Shown here piece by piece: positions 1 through 8,137 of a DNA stretch of 10,377 nucleotides (its first letter is position 1; the number at the start of each line of letters is the position of its first letter). The DNA is from Actinomycetes bacterium. Lineage in GTDB: Bacteria > Actinomycetota > Actinomycetes > S36-B12 > UBA10799. The DNA lies in NCBI GenBank assembly GCA_029779995.1, contig JAKOZM010000028.1:1-10377 (forward strand), in the 5' to 3' direction. A model generated the notes under the pieces. That model was not told where the DNA came from and made no database searches. It saw only the letters and a list, made by a program, of their open reading frames with translations. The position numbers were made by a program, and so were the translations under genes.

Positions 1-117
1 ACGGGCGGCGTGGCTGTGACCCGCCACCGCGGCCGGTGTGCGCGAGCGGTACTGCCGCAATCCCCGCTGCCCCACCTACTCGCATTCAGCAGACCCCAAC
101 GACGTAGGCAACCCAGT

Positions 118-861
118 TCAGGGGTAGCGCAGCAGCCCAGCCGGAAGATGGCGAGCGGCGGCGATGTCCACGGCCAGGAGTGTGGTGTCCATGCCGTGAA
201 CGCCTGCGGCCGGTACCACCAAGGGACCGGGATCGTTGATCAACATGGCGACAGCGTCGGCCTTCCCGGCGCCTGCGGCGATCAGGATGACCTCGTTCGC
301 GTTGTTGATGGCAGGAAGCGACATGGAGATTCGCCGGGGTGGCGGTTTGGGGGAGTCGGTGACCGGAAATGCCAGGCGCGTCTCCCGAAGACCCGGGTGC
401 TCGGGGAACAGCGACGCCACGTGACCGTCCTCACCCATTCCCAGGATTGACACGCAGAACTGTGGACCCAGGGTGCCGAACGCAGCCATCTCGGCCGCGT
501 ATGCATCAGCTGCTTCTGCGATGTCTTCGAATTGATCGGCGGCCGGCATCCGATGAAGGTTGGCTACCGGCAGGTCCACCACATCGAGCAGCGCGGCCTG
601 GGCCATCACGTCGTTACGCAACTCATCGCCGCTGGGAACGAAGCGTTCGTCGGACCACCACACGTGCACCCGTGACCAGTCGATGCCGGGGTCGGGCGCC
701 AGGGCAGCCAGTGCACCATGGCCGCCGCGGCCGCCTGTTATGCAGATATGCGCCACCGACTCTGTGGTCAAAGCCCGCAGAATGCTGCCAGCCATGCGGT
801 TGGCCACCGCGTCGGCCACCGCTTGCGCGTTGGGGTACACCCCCACTTGAATGCTCGTCAT
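118..861 (-). CDS. pgl: 6-phosphogluconolactonase
   Basis: This cytoplasmic enzyme hydrolyses 6-phosphoglucono-1,5-lactone to 6-phosphogluconate, the second step of the oxidative pentose phosphate pathway. The 247-residue product has the normal family length and the family blocks: a glycine-rich loop ITGGRGGHG (residues 41-49), VHVWWSDERFVP (65-76) followed by RND, the hallmark GMGEDGHVASLFP (141-153), and VTDSPKPPPRRI (167-178). Its ATG overlaps the opcA stop as ATGA. No Shine-Dalgarno sequence is visible in the 20 nt upstream, so translation probably depends on coupling to opcA. It is the last recognisable gene of the operon. One oddity is that the first loop is GGRGGHG, where homologues usually carry a GG(G/S)(T/I)-type loop. 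The identification itself is secure because the DERF and DGH blocks are intact. Confidence 0.95.
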   Translation of the reverse strand: MTSIQVGVYPNAQAVADAVANRMAGSILRALTTESVAHICITGGRGGHGALAALAPDPGIDWSRVHVWWSDERFVPSGDELRNDVMAQAALLDVVDLPVANLHRMPAADQFEDIAEAADAYAAEMAAFGTLGPQFCVSILGMGEDGHVASLFPEHPGLRETRLAFPVTDSPKPPPRRISMSLPAINNANEVILIAAGAGKADAVAMLINDPGPLVVPAAGVHGMDTTLLAVDIAAARHLPAGLLRYP

Positions 862-1805
862 GCGGGAGCGGCCGCCGCCGATTTGCTGCCGCGCTTGCGA
901 GCCGTCGGCACCTCAAGGGCCGCCAGCGCCTCCGCATAGGTGTCATCGGGATCCAGTCGGCTCAGCTCCTCTCCGATCAAATCCCGGACATCACGGCGTG
1001 ACAGCGGCACATCGTGGGTGGTGATGCCAGGTCGGGCCAGTCGTCCCGTCCGGCCGTCGGGCCGGGTCAATTCGATCGGGCCGCCGGTGGTGTGCAGGAC
1101 CACACTCGTGATGCCAGGCCCCCGGCTGCGATGCAGGTCCACGGGGACGTCGAGACAGTTGCGAAGCCACGCCTGCAGGAGTGCTGCAGAGGGATTGGCT
1201 CCCTGGGCACTGACCTCGGCTCGTTCGATCGGTGCGTACGGCAGGTCCAGCGCTGCCGCGAGCATGGACCGCCATGGCGTGGTCCGGGTCCAGGCCAGAT
1301 CAGTGTCGCCGGCCACATAACCTTTGCGGCGGGCGATCAAGGCCTGCATCGGATGCCGAGCGGCGGCGGCATCGGTGATCCGGCGCTGCGCCATGCGGCC
1401 GAACGGGTCCGCCGATGGGACATCTGGGCCATTGGTCGGCCACCAGACCACCACGGGGGTGTCGGGCAGCAGTAGGGGCAGGGCCACCGAGGCGCCGTGA
1501 TCGGCCAGCTCACCGCGCAGCCTCAGACGCACCGTCTCGCCGGGGCCCATCGTGTCCCCGACGTCGATGTTGGCATCCAGTGCCGGCGCTACGCGCCCCG
1601 GCCGCGGGATCATGGTAATGATGCGGCATGGGTGTTCCATGGCCGAATGCGCAGCAGCCCGAGTGGTGTCGGATTGGTTCTCCTCATCGGTGACGATGAT
1701 CAACGTGAGCACCATCCCAGTGGATGTCGCCCCGATCTTGTGCCGCTCCGCGTTGATGGTGCGTACGATCTCGTCGGCGCTGGTGTTCTCCAGTCGCGTG
1801 GTCAT
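858..1805 (-). CDS. opcA: Glucose-6-phosphate dehydrogenase assembly/activator protein OpcA
   Basis: OpcA is the partner protein of glucose-6-phosphate dehydrogenase. It supports assembly and activity of the Zwf complex and has no known catalytic role of its own. The 315-residue product shows the OpcA signature layout: an N-terminal region with RTINAERHKIGA and VLTLIIVTDEE, then HSAMEHPCRIITMIPRP, a central GPGETVRLRLRGELADHGASV stretch cut by LPLLLPDTPVVVWWP, and DPFGRMAQRRITDA. The tail is Lys/Arg/Ala-rich (about the last 15 residues) and probably disordered. Its ATG overlaps the zwf stop by 4 nt (ATGA), as expected for a protein made in step with Zwf, and its own stop overlaps pgl in the same way. 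The sequence upstream of the start is a poor Shine-Dalgarno match, which favours translational coupling. Confidence 0.95.
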   Translation of the reverse strand: MTTRLENTSADEIVRTINAERHKIGATSTGMVLTLIIVTDEENQSDTTRAAAHSAMEHPCRIITMIPRPGRVAPALDANIDVGDTMGPGETVRLRLRGELADHGASVALPLLLPDTPVVVWWPTNGPDVPSADPFGRMAQRRITDAAAARHPMQALIARRKGYVAGDTDLAWTRTTPWRSMLAAALDLPYAPIERAEVSAQGANPSAALLQAWLRNCLDVPVDLHRSRGPGITSVVLHTTGGPIELTRPDGRTGRLARPGITTHDVPLSRRDVRDLIGEELSRLDPDDTYAEALAALEVPTARKRGSKSAAAAPA

Positions 1806-3340
1806 GGCCGTCGCCAGACGCGACCGTCGCGGGCGAGCATCTCGTCGGCGCTGGCCGGGCCCCAGGTGCCGGGGTCGTAGGTGTCAGGTTTACCGTTCGC
1901 AGCCCAATGGTCCAGGATCGGGTCCAGGATGCGCCAGGACATCTCCACCTCCTCGTGGCGGGGGAACAGCGGGGGATCACCCAGCAGCACATCCAGGATG
2001 AGCCGTTCGTAGGCCTCCGGGCTGGACTCGGTGAAGGAATCTCCGTACATGAAGTCCATCGTCACGTCGCGCACTTCCATCTGCGTGCCGGGCACCTTCG
2101 AGCCGAACTTCATGGTGATCCCCTCGTCGGGCTGCACCCGCACGACCAGTGTGTTCGAACCCAGTTCCTCAGTGTCGGTCGTGGCGAACGGCAGATGTGG
2201 GGCCTGCTTGAACACGATCGCGATCTCCGACACCCGCCTGCCCAGCCGTTTGCCCGTGCGCAGATAGAACGGCACCCCGGCCCAGCGCCGGGTGTCAACG
2301 TTCAACGTGATCGCCGCATAGGTCTCGGTGGTCGACGTCGGGGGGATGTTCGCCTCCTGCATGTAGCCCACGACCTTCTCCCCGCCCTGCCAACCGATGC
2401 CGTACTGACCACGTGCTGTGTAGGCGCCCAAGTCCTCAGGCAGCACCACCGAGGCCAACACCTTCTCCTTCTCCTGGCGGACGTTCTCCGCCGAGAAGGA
2501 CACCGGCTCCTCCATGGCTGTCAGGGCCATCAACTGCAACAGGTGGTTCTGAATGACATCGCGGGCGGCGCCGATCCCGTCGTAGTACCCGGCGCGACTG
2601 CCGATGCCGATGTCCTCAGCCATCGTGATTTGCACATGGTCGATGTACCCGCGGTTCCAGATCGGCTCGAACAGCGTGTTGGCGAAGCGCAGTGCCAGCA
2701 GGTTCTGCACCGTCTCTTTGCCCAGATAGTGGTCAATGCGGAAGATCGAGCCGCTGGGGAAAACCTCTCCCAGAGTGTGGTTGAGTTCCTGGGCGCTCTC
2801 CAGGTCATGGCCGAACGGTTTCTCCACGACCACCCGGCGCCACCCGCCCCGCTCCTCGGACGCCAGCCCGGAGCGCTTCAGTTGCTGCACAACCAGCGGG
2901 AACATCCCGGGCGGGATGGACAGGTAGAAGGCGGTGTTCCCGCCTGTGCCCTGGTCGTTGGCCAGATCCGCCACGGTCGCGGCCAACGCGTCGAAGGCAG
3001 CGTCGTCGGTGAAGTCGCCGGCCACGAACCGGAAACCCTGCTGGAGTTGATTCCAGACGTCCTCGCGGAACTCGGTGCGGGCATGCTCGCGGACCGAGTC
3101 GTGGACCTGTTGGGCGAAGTCCTGATCGCTGTAGTCCCGGCGGGCGAAGCCCACTAGCGCGAACGATGGTGGCAACAGGCCCCGATTGGCCAAGTCATAG
3201 ACCGCAGGCATCAGTTTGCGCCGTGCGAGGTCTCCAGTCACCCCGAAGATCACCAGGCAACACGGACCGGCGACCCTCGGCAGGCGCCTATCCAGCGGGC
3301 TGCGCAGCGGGTTGGTGCTGGTGAACTCCGCTTGTCTCAT
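1802..3340 (-). CDS. zwf: Glucose-6-phosphate 1-dehydrogenase
   Basis: This enzyme oxidises glucose-6-phosphate to 6-phosphogluconolactone with reduction of NADP+, the entry step of the oxidative pentose phosphate pathway in the cytoplasm. The 512-residue product is full length. Visible motifs are the dinucleotide-binding [11 protein letters not shown] (residues 33-43), EKPFGHD (173-179), and the active-site signature RIDHYLGKE (201-209) with its substrate-binding Lys and catalytic His region. The C-terminal half retains FYLRTGKRL and the [11 protein letters not shown] block. The ATG at 3340 overlaps the tal stop as ATGA, and GAGG lies about 6 nt upstream of the ATG inside the end of tal. The stop overlaps opcA, so zwf and opcA are expected to be co-translated. 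Nothing in the protein looks degraded. Confidence 0.97.
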   Translation of the reverse strand: MRQAEFTSTNPLRSPLDRRLPRVAGPCCLVIFGVTGDLARRKLMPAVYDLANRGLLPPSFALVGFARRDYSDQDFAQQVHDSVREHARTEFREDVWNQLQQGFRFVAGDFTDDAAFDALAATVADLANDQGTGGNTAFYLSIPPGMFPLVVQQLKRSGLASEERGGWRRVVVEKPFGHDLESAQELNHTLGEVFPSGSIFRIDHYLGKETVQNLLALRFANTLFEPIWNRGYIDHVQITMAEDIGIGSRAGYYDGIGAARDVIQNHLLQLMALTAMEEPVSFSAENVRQEKEKVLASVVLPEDLGAYTARGQYGIGWQGGEKVVGYMQEANIPPTSTTETYAAITLNVDTRRWAGVPFYLRTGKRLGRRVSEIAIVFKQAPHLPFATTDTEELGSNTLVVRVQPDEGITMKFGSKVPGTQMEVRDVTMDFMYGDSFTESSPEAYERLILDVLLGDPPLFPRHEEVEMSWRILDPILDHWAANGKPDTYDPGTWGPASADEMLARDGRVWRRP

Positions 3341-4455
3341 GAGCTACCTCGATCCGCGCTCAGCGCCTCGTTGACTGTGCCCAGAAGTTCCAGCCACGCC
3401 TGCTCGAACTTGTCCACGCCCTCGTCCTCCAGTTGCACGAACACCGCGTCCAGATCGACACCGGCCGCCGCCAGATCATCGAACAACTGGAGACTTGCCT
3501 CGGCCTGACCATCGAGGGTGTCGCCGCGGACGTGGCCGTGATCGGCCACGGCGCGCAGCGTCGGCTCCGGCATGGTGTTCACGCAGCCCGGCCCGGCCAG
3601 CCCCACCACGTAGAGGTCATCGGGTAGCGCTGGATCCTTGGTGCTGGTGGATGCCCATAGCGGGCGCTGCGGGAAGGCGCCGGCCGCTTCCAGGGCAGCC
3701 CACCGATCGGTGGCGCGGAACTCCTGGTAGGCCGCCCACGCCAACCGGGCGTTGGCCAGCCCCGCTTTGGCGCGCAGCGCCAGCGCCTCATCTCTGCCGA
3801 TCTTCTCGAGGGCGGCGTCCACGGCGCTGTCCACGCGGCTGACGAAGAAGGAGGCCACCGAATGCACCGAACGCACGTCCTGCCCGGCCGCGAGGCGCTT
3901 CTCCAGGCCGGTGGCCCATGCGTCGATCACCTCGCGGTAGCGGCTGACGCTGAAGATGAGGGTGACGTTGACACTGATCCCCTCGGACAGGGCCTGCGTG
4001 ATCGCCGGGAGGCCCTCGGCGGTAGCAGGGATCTTGACCAGCAGATTGGGTCGGTCGACCATCTGCCACAGGGCTCGGGCCTGCTCGATCGTGGGGCCGG
4101 TCTGCCGGGCCAGGCGTGGATCGACCTCGATGGAGACCCGGCCGTCGACCCCGTCGGTAGCCGCCGCAATCTCTGAGAGCACGTCGCACGCGTCCCGGAC
4201 GTCCTGGGTGGTCATCTCCCGGACAGCGAAGTCGGCGTCCGCCTGGCCGGCAGCCAGACTGGCGGCCTGAGTCGCATAGGCGTCAGCCCCGGCGGAGATC
4301 GCCTTGCTGAAGATCGATGGGTTGGTGGTGACGCCCACCACGTGGTCCTGCTCGGTGAGCCGAACCAGGCCGCCGCTGGTGAGGCGGGTCCGGGCCAGGT
4401 CATCGAGCCAGATGGACACTCCGAGGTCCGACAGTGCCTTGAGGGGATCGGTCAT
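3337..4455 (-). CDS. tal: Transaldolase
   Basis: Transaldolase moves a dihydroxyacetone unit between sedoheptulose-7-phosphate and glyceraldehyde-3-phosphate through a Schiff base, in the non-oxidative pentose phosphate branch. The 372-residue product fits the longer actinobacterial type rather than the short (about 220-residue) class, and it is not fused to glucose-6-phosphate isomerase. Motifs are SIWLDDLAR (residues 14-22), [15 protein letters not shown] (39-53), LLVKIPAT (138-145) with Schiff-base Lys141, and [11 protein letters not shown] (163-173). The ATG start is fixed by a strong AAGGAGG five nt upstream (4461-4467). This is the only gene in the operon with a near-perfect Shine-Dalgarno sequence, and it follows the only intergenic gap (4456-4506). 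The gene ends in an ATGA overlap with zwf. Confidence 0.97.
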   Translation of the reverse strand: MTDPLKALSDLGVSIWLDDLARTRLTSGGLVRLTEQDHVVGVTTNPSIFSKAISAGADAYATQAASLAAGQADADFAVREMTTQDVRDACDVLSEIAAATDGVDGRVSIEVDPRLARQTGPTIEQARALWQMVDRPNLLVKIPATAEGLPAITQALSEGISVNVTLIFSVSRYREVIDAWATGLEKRLAAGQDVRSVHSVASFFVSRVDSAVDAALEKIGRDEALALRAKAGLANARLAWAAYQEFRATDRWAALEAAGAFPQRPLWASTSTKDPALPDDLYVVGLAGPGCVNTMPEPTLRAVADHGHVRGDTLDGQAEASLQLFDDLAAAGVDLDAVFVQLEDEGVDKFEQAWLELLGTVNEALSADRGSS

Positions 4456-4460
4456 GGATT

Positions 4461-4467
4461 CCTCCTT
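4461..4467 (-). promoter_or_regulatory. Strong Shine-Dalgarno sequence for tal
   Basis: The minus strand reads AAGGAGG followed by AATCC and then the tal ATG. It is a near-complete anti-16S match at 5-nt spacing. It marks independent translation initiation at tal, in contrast to the ATGA-coupled starts of zwf, opcA and pgl. Confidence 0.85.
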
Positions 4468-4506
4468 ATTGAGCGACGGTAGGCGATTCCCGCCCGCGAC
4501 GGCTTG

Positions 4507-5007
4507 TCAGACGGGCGTAGAACCTTGCAGTGCAATCGTGCCCAGCACGCTGAGCATCAACCCGAACATGAAGAGGGCAATCATGGGTGCCAAGGAGCGC
4601 CGCTTGCCGCCGGGACTGATCGCCTGCATGGCCGCCACGGCGAGCAGGTAGATCCCGAAGGTGAGGAACGTCGCGGCCTGCGCGCGGATACCCCAGCCGA
4701 GGACGACGCTGAGCACCCCCGTGAGGCCCCATGCCAGATTCGCCAATCCCACCTCGATCTGGAAGTTGTTGCGTGCGCCCAGATCCCAGCCCATCCGGAC
4801 CGCATCGCTGCGGTGGAAGATCGAGTGCCGCAGGAAGCTGAGCAGCCCGGCCGCGCCGACGGCGAGCAAGCATGCCAGGGACAGGCTCGGCGGCTCGGCC
4901 GTGACAGTGCCAAAGCCCACGGCGATGCCGGCCGCCCCCACAACGTAGGTGGCAACCATGAGTCCAGTGGCCACCCGCGGATTGGACGAGGCGGCGGTGT
5001 CAGGCAT
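4507..5007 (-). CDS. Small multi-pass membrane protein of unknown function
   Basis: I cannot assign a function. The 166-residue product (start chosen at 5007) is strongly hydrophobic, with four to five candidate membrane spans at about residues 12-32, 42-60, 84-105, 110-130 and 139-160. Between spans 2 and 3 lies a conserved-looking polar stretch, SFLRHSIFHRSDAVRMGW (57-74), followed by NNFQIEVGLANLAWG (80-94). These resemble motifs in uncharacterised bacterial membrane proteins, possibly of the DUF6790 type; I recall that assignment only weakly. The final loop carries GGKRR (133-137). The ATG at 5007 overlaps the tkt stop by 8 nt (ATGCCTGA), with GAGGAG about 11 nt upstream. A longer reading from a GTG at 5046 would add 13 residues but intrudes further into tkt and is less likely. 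The gene sits between tkt and tal in the same direction, so it is almost certainly co-transcribed with the pentose phosphate genes. Confidence 0.8.
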   Translation of the reverse strand: MPDTAASSNPRVATGLMVATYVVGAAGIAVGFGTVTAEPPSLSLACLLAVGAAGLLSFLRHSIFHRSDAVRMGWDLGARNNFQIEVGLANLAWGLTGVLSVVLGWGIRAQAATFLTFGIYLLAVAAMQAISPGGKRRSLAPMIALFMFGLMLSVLGTIALQGSTPV

Positions 5008-7045
5008 CAGCCAGACTGCTCCTCGCCGCCGCGACAACCGCGTCACTGGTGATGCCGAACTCCTCGTACAGTCGTTGGTAGTCCGCAGAAGCGCCGAAGT
5101 GCTCCAGACTCACCGCGCGTCCCGCCGTTCCGATGTACTGGTACCACGGCATCGCCCGGCCCGCCTCGACACTGACGCGAGCGGTGACGGCCTTGGGCAG
5201 CACGGATTCCCGGTAGTCAGCGCTCTGGGCATCGAACCATTCTGTGCAGGGCATCGAGACCACCCGGGTCGGCACACCTTGGGCCTGCAGCGTGTCGCGG
5301 GCGGTGAGCGCGAGCTGCACTTCGGAGCCGGTGGCGATGAGGATCACCTGCGGGCTGCCGCCGTCCGCCTCCGCCAGGACATACCCGCCCTTGGCGGCAC
5401 CCTGGACCTGGTCCGGGTCCAAGGTCGGCACATTCTGCCGTGTGAGGGCCAGCCCGGCGGGGCGCCGGTTGCGCAGGACCTGCAGCCAGCAGACGGCAGT
5501 CTCGTTGGCGTCAGCAGGACGCACGACGTCCAGGCCGGGCATCGCCCGCAGCGCAGTGAGGTGCTCCACCGGCTGATGGGTGGGACCGTCCTCGCCCAGG
5601 CCGATCGAATCATGGGTCCACACGTAGGTCACGGGTGCCTGCATCAACGCGGACAGCCGCACGGCCCCTCGCATGTAGTCGCTGAAGACCAGGAAGGTCC
5701 CGCCGAACGGCCGGGTCAGGCCGCCCACCGCGATGCCGTTCAGAGCAGCGCCCATGGCATGCTCGCGGATCCCGAAATGCAGGATCCGTCCGTAGGGTGT
5801 CTTGCCTGGCGCCTGCGAGGTGGCGGGCAGGAAGGAACCGCCGCCCTCGATCGTGGTGAGGTTGCTCTCGGCCAGGTCCGCCGATCCACCCCAGAACTCG
5901 GGCATCACGGCGGCGATGGCGTTGATGCACTCGCCACTGGCCTTTCGCGTGGCCATGGGCTTACTGGGATCGAAACGTGGCAGCGCGTCGGCCAGGTCGG
6001 CGGGCAACTCCTGTGCCACGAGGCGATCCAGAAGTGCCACCCGGTCGGGGTGAGCCTGCTGCCAGGCGTCGAAGGTGGCCTGCCATTCCGAGTGCGCCAC
6101 GGCGCCCCGGCTCTTGACCTGTCGGACGTGGTCGAGCACCTGCGGGCTGACCGCGAAGTCCTGAGCGGGGTCCATGCCCATGGCGGTCTTCGTGGCGGCG
6201 ACCTCGTCGGCCCCCAGCGCGGAGCCATGGGACTTGCCGGTGTTCTGCAAGGTCGGAGCCGGCCAGGCGATGATCGTACGCAGCGAGATCAGGGAGGGCC
6301 GCCCGTGCTCGGCCTTGGCGTTGTCCATCGCGGAGGCCAGCGCCATGACGTCGACGTCGCCGTCGAGGCCCAAGTCGACCTTCTGCACGTGCCAGCCGTA
6401 GGCCTCATACCGCTTGAGAACGTCCTCACTGAAGGCGACGTCGGTGTTGCCCTCGATGGAGATGTGGTTGTCGTCGTAGATGCAGATGAGGTTGCCCAGC
6501 TCCTGGTGCCCTGCCAAGCTCGCGGCCTCGCTGGTGATGCCCTCCTCCATGCAGCCGTCGCCGGCGAAGACCCACACGCGGTGATCGAACGGGCTGCTCC
6601 CGGTCTCGGCGGTGGGGTCGAACAGACCGCGAACGTACCGGCCGTCCATCGCCATCCCAACGGCCGTGGCGAACCCCTGCCCCAGTGGACCCGTGGTGGT
6701 CTCGATGCCGATGGTGTGGCCGTACTCGGGATGCCCAGGGGTCTTGCTGCCCCACGTCCGGAAGGCTTCCAGGTCGGTCAGCTCCAGACCGTAGCCACTG
6801 AAGTACAGCTGGATGTATTGGGTCAGGCTGCTGTGGCCGTTGGACAGGACGAAGCGGTCACGGCCCAGCCAGCGCGGGTCGCTCGGGTCATGGCGCATGA
6901 AGTGCTGGAAGAGCAGATACGCGGCGGGTGCCAGGCTCATCGCGGTGCCGGGATGGCCGTTGCCGACCTTCTGCACCGCATCCATGGCCAGAGCGCGGGC
7001 GGTGTCCACGGCTTGCCGGTCCAGATCAGTCCACTCGACGGTCAC
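5000..7045 (-). CDS. tkt: Transketolase
   Basis: This thiamine-diphosphate enzyme transfers two-carbon ketol units between pentose, tetrose, hexose and heptulose phosphates. It serves the non-oxidative pentose phosphate pathway and supplies erythrose-4-phosphate. The 681-residue product is complete. Motifs in order are NGHPGTAMSLAP (residues 29-40), DRFVLSNGHSS (63-73), GPLGQGFATAVGMA (119-132), the thiamine-diphosphate/Mg motif starting GDGCMEEG (162-169) and ending at N193, GGSADLAESN (386-395), FGIREHAMG (424-432) with catalytic Glu428, and HDSIGLGEDGPTHQP (478-492). The start is GTG at 7045, supported by AAAGGA with 8-nt spacing (7054-7059). Its stop overlaps the downstream membrane-protein start. 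It is the first pentose phosphate gene of the operon and probably has its own promoter in the 90-nt gap upstream. Confidence 0.97.
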   Translation of the reverse strand: MTVEWTDLDRQAVDTARALAMDAVQKVGNGHPGTAMSLAPAAYLLFQHFMRHDPSDPRWLGRDRFVLSNGHSSLTQYIQLYFSGYGLELTDLEAFRTWGSKTPGHPEYGHTIGIETTTGPLGQGFATAVGMAMDGRYVRGLFDPTAETGSSPFDHRVWVFAGDGCMEEGITSEAASLAGHQELGNLICIYDDNHISIEGNTDVAFSEDVLKRYEAYGWHVQKVDLGLDGDVDVMALASAMDNAKAEHGRPSLISLRTIIAWPAPTLQNTGKSHGSALGADEVAATKTAMGMDPAQDFAVSPQVLDHVRQVKSRGAVAHSEWQATFDAWQQAHPDRVALLDRLVAQELPADLADALPRFDPSKPMATRKASGECINAIAAVMPEFWGGSADLAESNLTTIEGGGSFLPATSQAPGKTPYGRILHFGIREHAMGAALNGIAVGGLTRPFGGTFLVFSDYMRGAVRLSALMQAPVTYVWTHDSIGLGEDGPTHQPVEHLTALRAMPGLDVVRPADANETAVCWLQVLRNRRPAGLALTRQNVPTLDPDQVQGAAKGGYVLAEADGGSPQVILIATGSEVQLALTARDTLQAQGVPTRVVSMPCTEWFDAQSADYRESVLPKAVTARVSVEAGRAMPWYQYIGTAGRAVSLEHFGASADYQRLYEEFGITSDAVVAAARSSLADA

Positions 7046-7053
7046 GTGTTGGT

Positions 7054-7059
7054 TCCTTT
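7054..7059 (-). promoter_or_regulatory. Shine-Dalgarno sequence deciding the GTG start of tkt
   Basis: The minus strand reads AAAGGA, then an 8-nt spacer, then GTG. Together with the conserved N-terminal residues that follow immediately, this fixes the non-ATG start at 7045. Confidence 0.7.
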
Positions 7060-7105
7060 CGTTGAACTCCCAGTGAGCGTATCGGCTCGGCGGTGGCTCG
7101 ACACG

Positions 7106-7140
7106 GTTGAACCATTGGCGACGCTGCAGGTGTGGTCAAC
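7106..7140. repeat. Imperfect inverted repeat upstream of tkt
   Basis: The arms GTTGAACCA (7106-7114) and TGGTCAAC (7133-7140) are reverse complements apart from one extra A in the left arm, with an 18-nt spacer. The structure spans the hydrolase stop codon and the possible tkt promoter. No T-run follows it on the minus strand, so it is not an obvious intrinsic terminator. It could be an operator or chance. Confidence 0.35.
7111..7139 (-). promoter_or_regulatory. Possible promoter for tkt and the pentose phosphate operon
   Basis: On the minus strand, TTGACC (7139-7134) is a good -35 match. It is followed after exactly 17 nt by AATGGT (7116-7111), which is only a weak -10 match (3 of 6). A transcript from here would have a leader of roughly 60 nt before the tkt GTG. 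The -35 element overlaps the stop codon of the hydrolase gene. This is inferred from sequence resemblance and gene spacing only. Confidence 0.3.
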
Positions 7141-8137
7141 CCAGTGCAGAGGCCACCAGCCGACCGGTTTCCCGGCTCACCCTCGCGATCCTTTCCATGC
7201 CCCGCGGCAGCACTCCCATACCGAAGAAGCCGTGTACCTGGTCGTCGAAGCAGTGCGCGGTGACGGGCACGCCGGCCGCCGCCAGCTGCTGCCCGAAGGC
7301 CAGGCCTTCGTCGCGCAGGGGGTCGAAGCCGGCGGTCCAGATGGCCGTCGGTGGCATTCCCGACAGGTCCTCGGCAAGCGCCGGGGACACCCGCGGATCA
7401 GTGACCAGGGCCAAGTCCGGCAGGTAGTGGTCGCGGTAGAAGATCATGTCGTCGCGGGTCAGGAAGTACCCGGTCGCGAACGTGTCGATGGAGGGCTGAG
7501 TCATCCGCAGATCCACGGCGGGGTAGATCATCGCCAGCGCGATCGGCTGCCTGGACAGGCACAGCGCAGCGGCCAGATTCGCCCCCGCGCTGTCACCAGC
7601 TACCGCCACCGCCTGCGAGATGGCCCCGAACTCCTGTGGATGGGCGTGCAAATGGTCGAAGGCTGCGACCGCATCGTCGAGTCCGGCCGGGAACGGATGC
7701 TCGGGGGCCAGCCGGTAGTCGACGCTGACGACGGTGCAGCCACTGTGCAGGGCCAGCATCCGGGCGGATCCGTCGTGGCTGTCGAGATCCCCGACGACCC
7801 AACCGCCGCCATGCAGATACATGATCAGCGGGGCTGGTTTGCGAAGGTGGGCGGCCCGGTAGGAGCGGGCCGGTATCCGGTCTGCAAGCACGTGGTCGGC
7901 GGTGACGACGCCTGCCGGGCGGGTCATGACCAGCGACGTGTTCTTCGCCATGGCGGCCCGACGGCCCAGCACGTCCTGGGGTTTACCGGCCCCGATGCGG
8001 CTCTCCAGATGCAGCAGCAGGTTTACGGCCGGGTCCAGCGTCCGGCCGTCGATCGTCGCCGGCTGCCCGGCCCACCGGTTGAGCGTCGGGACGGGCAGGT
8101 CGAGCACGACACGCAGGAACGCACGCAGTGGTTGCAT
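7136..8137 (-). CDS. Alpha/beta-hydrolase of the hormone-sensitive-lipase family (esterase/lipase)
   Basis: This is probably a carboxylesterase that hydrolyses short or medium acyl esters; the natural substrate cannot be read from sequence. The 333-residue product has the full HSL (family IV) set: oxyanion-hole motif YLHGGGW (residues 107-113), nucleophile motif GDSAG (181-185, Ser183), acid motif FDPLRDEG (271-278, Asp272) and His302 in DDQVHGFFGMG. An N-terminal cap region of about 95 residues precedes the hydrolase core. There is no signal peptide or clear membrane anchor, so it is likely cytoplasmic. I chose ATG 8137. A GTG at 8212 would add 25 residues (Arg-rich and unlike the family) and reach to within 12 nt of ctaB. 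Neither start has a good Shine-Dalgarno sequence. The gene lies 90 nt upstream of tkt in the same direction. Overall similarity suggests the LipN/LipI-type actinobacterial esterases, which is family resemblance rather than a proven function. Confidence 0.9.
   Translation of the reverse strand: MQPLRAFLRVVLDLPVPTLNRWAGQPATIDGRTLDPAVNLLLHLESRIGAGKPQDVLGRRAAMAKNTSLVMTRPAGVVTADHVLADRIPARSYRAAHLRKPAPLIMYLHGGGWVVGDLDSHDGSARMLALHSGCTVVSVDYRLAPEHPFPAGLDDAVAAFDHLHAHPQEFGAISQAVAVAGDSAGANLAAALCLSRQPIALAMIYPAVDLRMTQPSIDTFATGYFLTRDDMIFYRDHYLPDLALVTDPRVSPALAEDLSGMPPTAIWTAGFDPLRDEGLAFGQQLAAAGVPVTAHCFDDQVHGFFGMGVLPRGMERIARVSRETGRLVASALG

Noticed and set aside
21..55. Short GC-rich hairpins downstream of pgl (for example CACCG/CGGTG at 25-38, and GCGG/CCGC near 47-59)
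   Set aside because: The stems are only 4-5 bp and no T-run follows on the minus strand. Such stems are expected by chance at this GC content, so no terminator is called.
1..117. Possible gene ends or starts left of pgl, such as a minus-strand ATG at 85 open to the edge and a plus-strand frame ending at TGA 17-19
   Set aside because: The minus frame gives only 28 residues (beginning MRVGGAAGIAAV) with no recognisable motif and no good ribosome site. The plus frame shows only five residues. Neither can be supported from the visible sequence.
1907..3157. A 416-codon open frame on the plus strand opposite zwf
   Set aside because: It has the same codon-register alignment with a strongly conserved minus-strand gene, no family motif and no ribosome-binding site.
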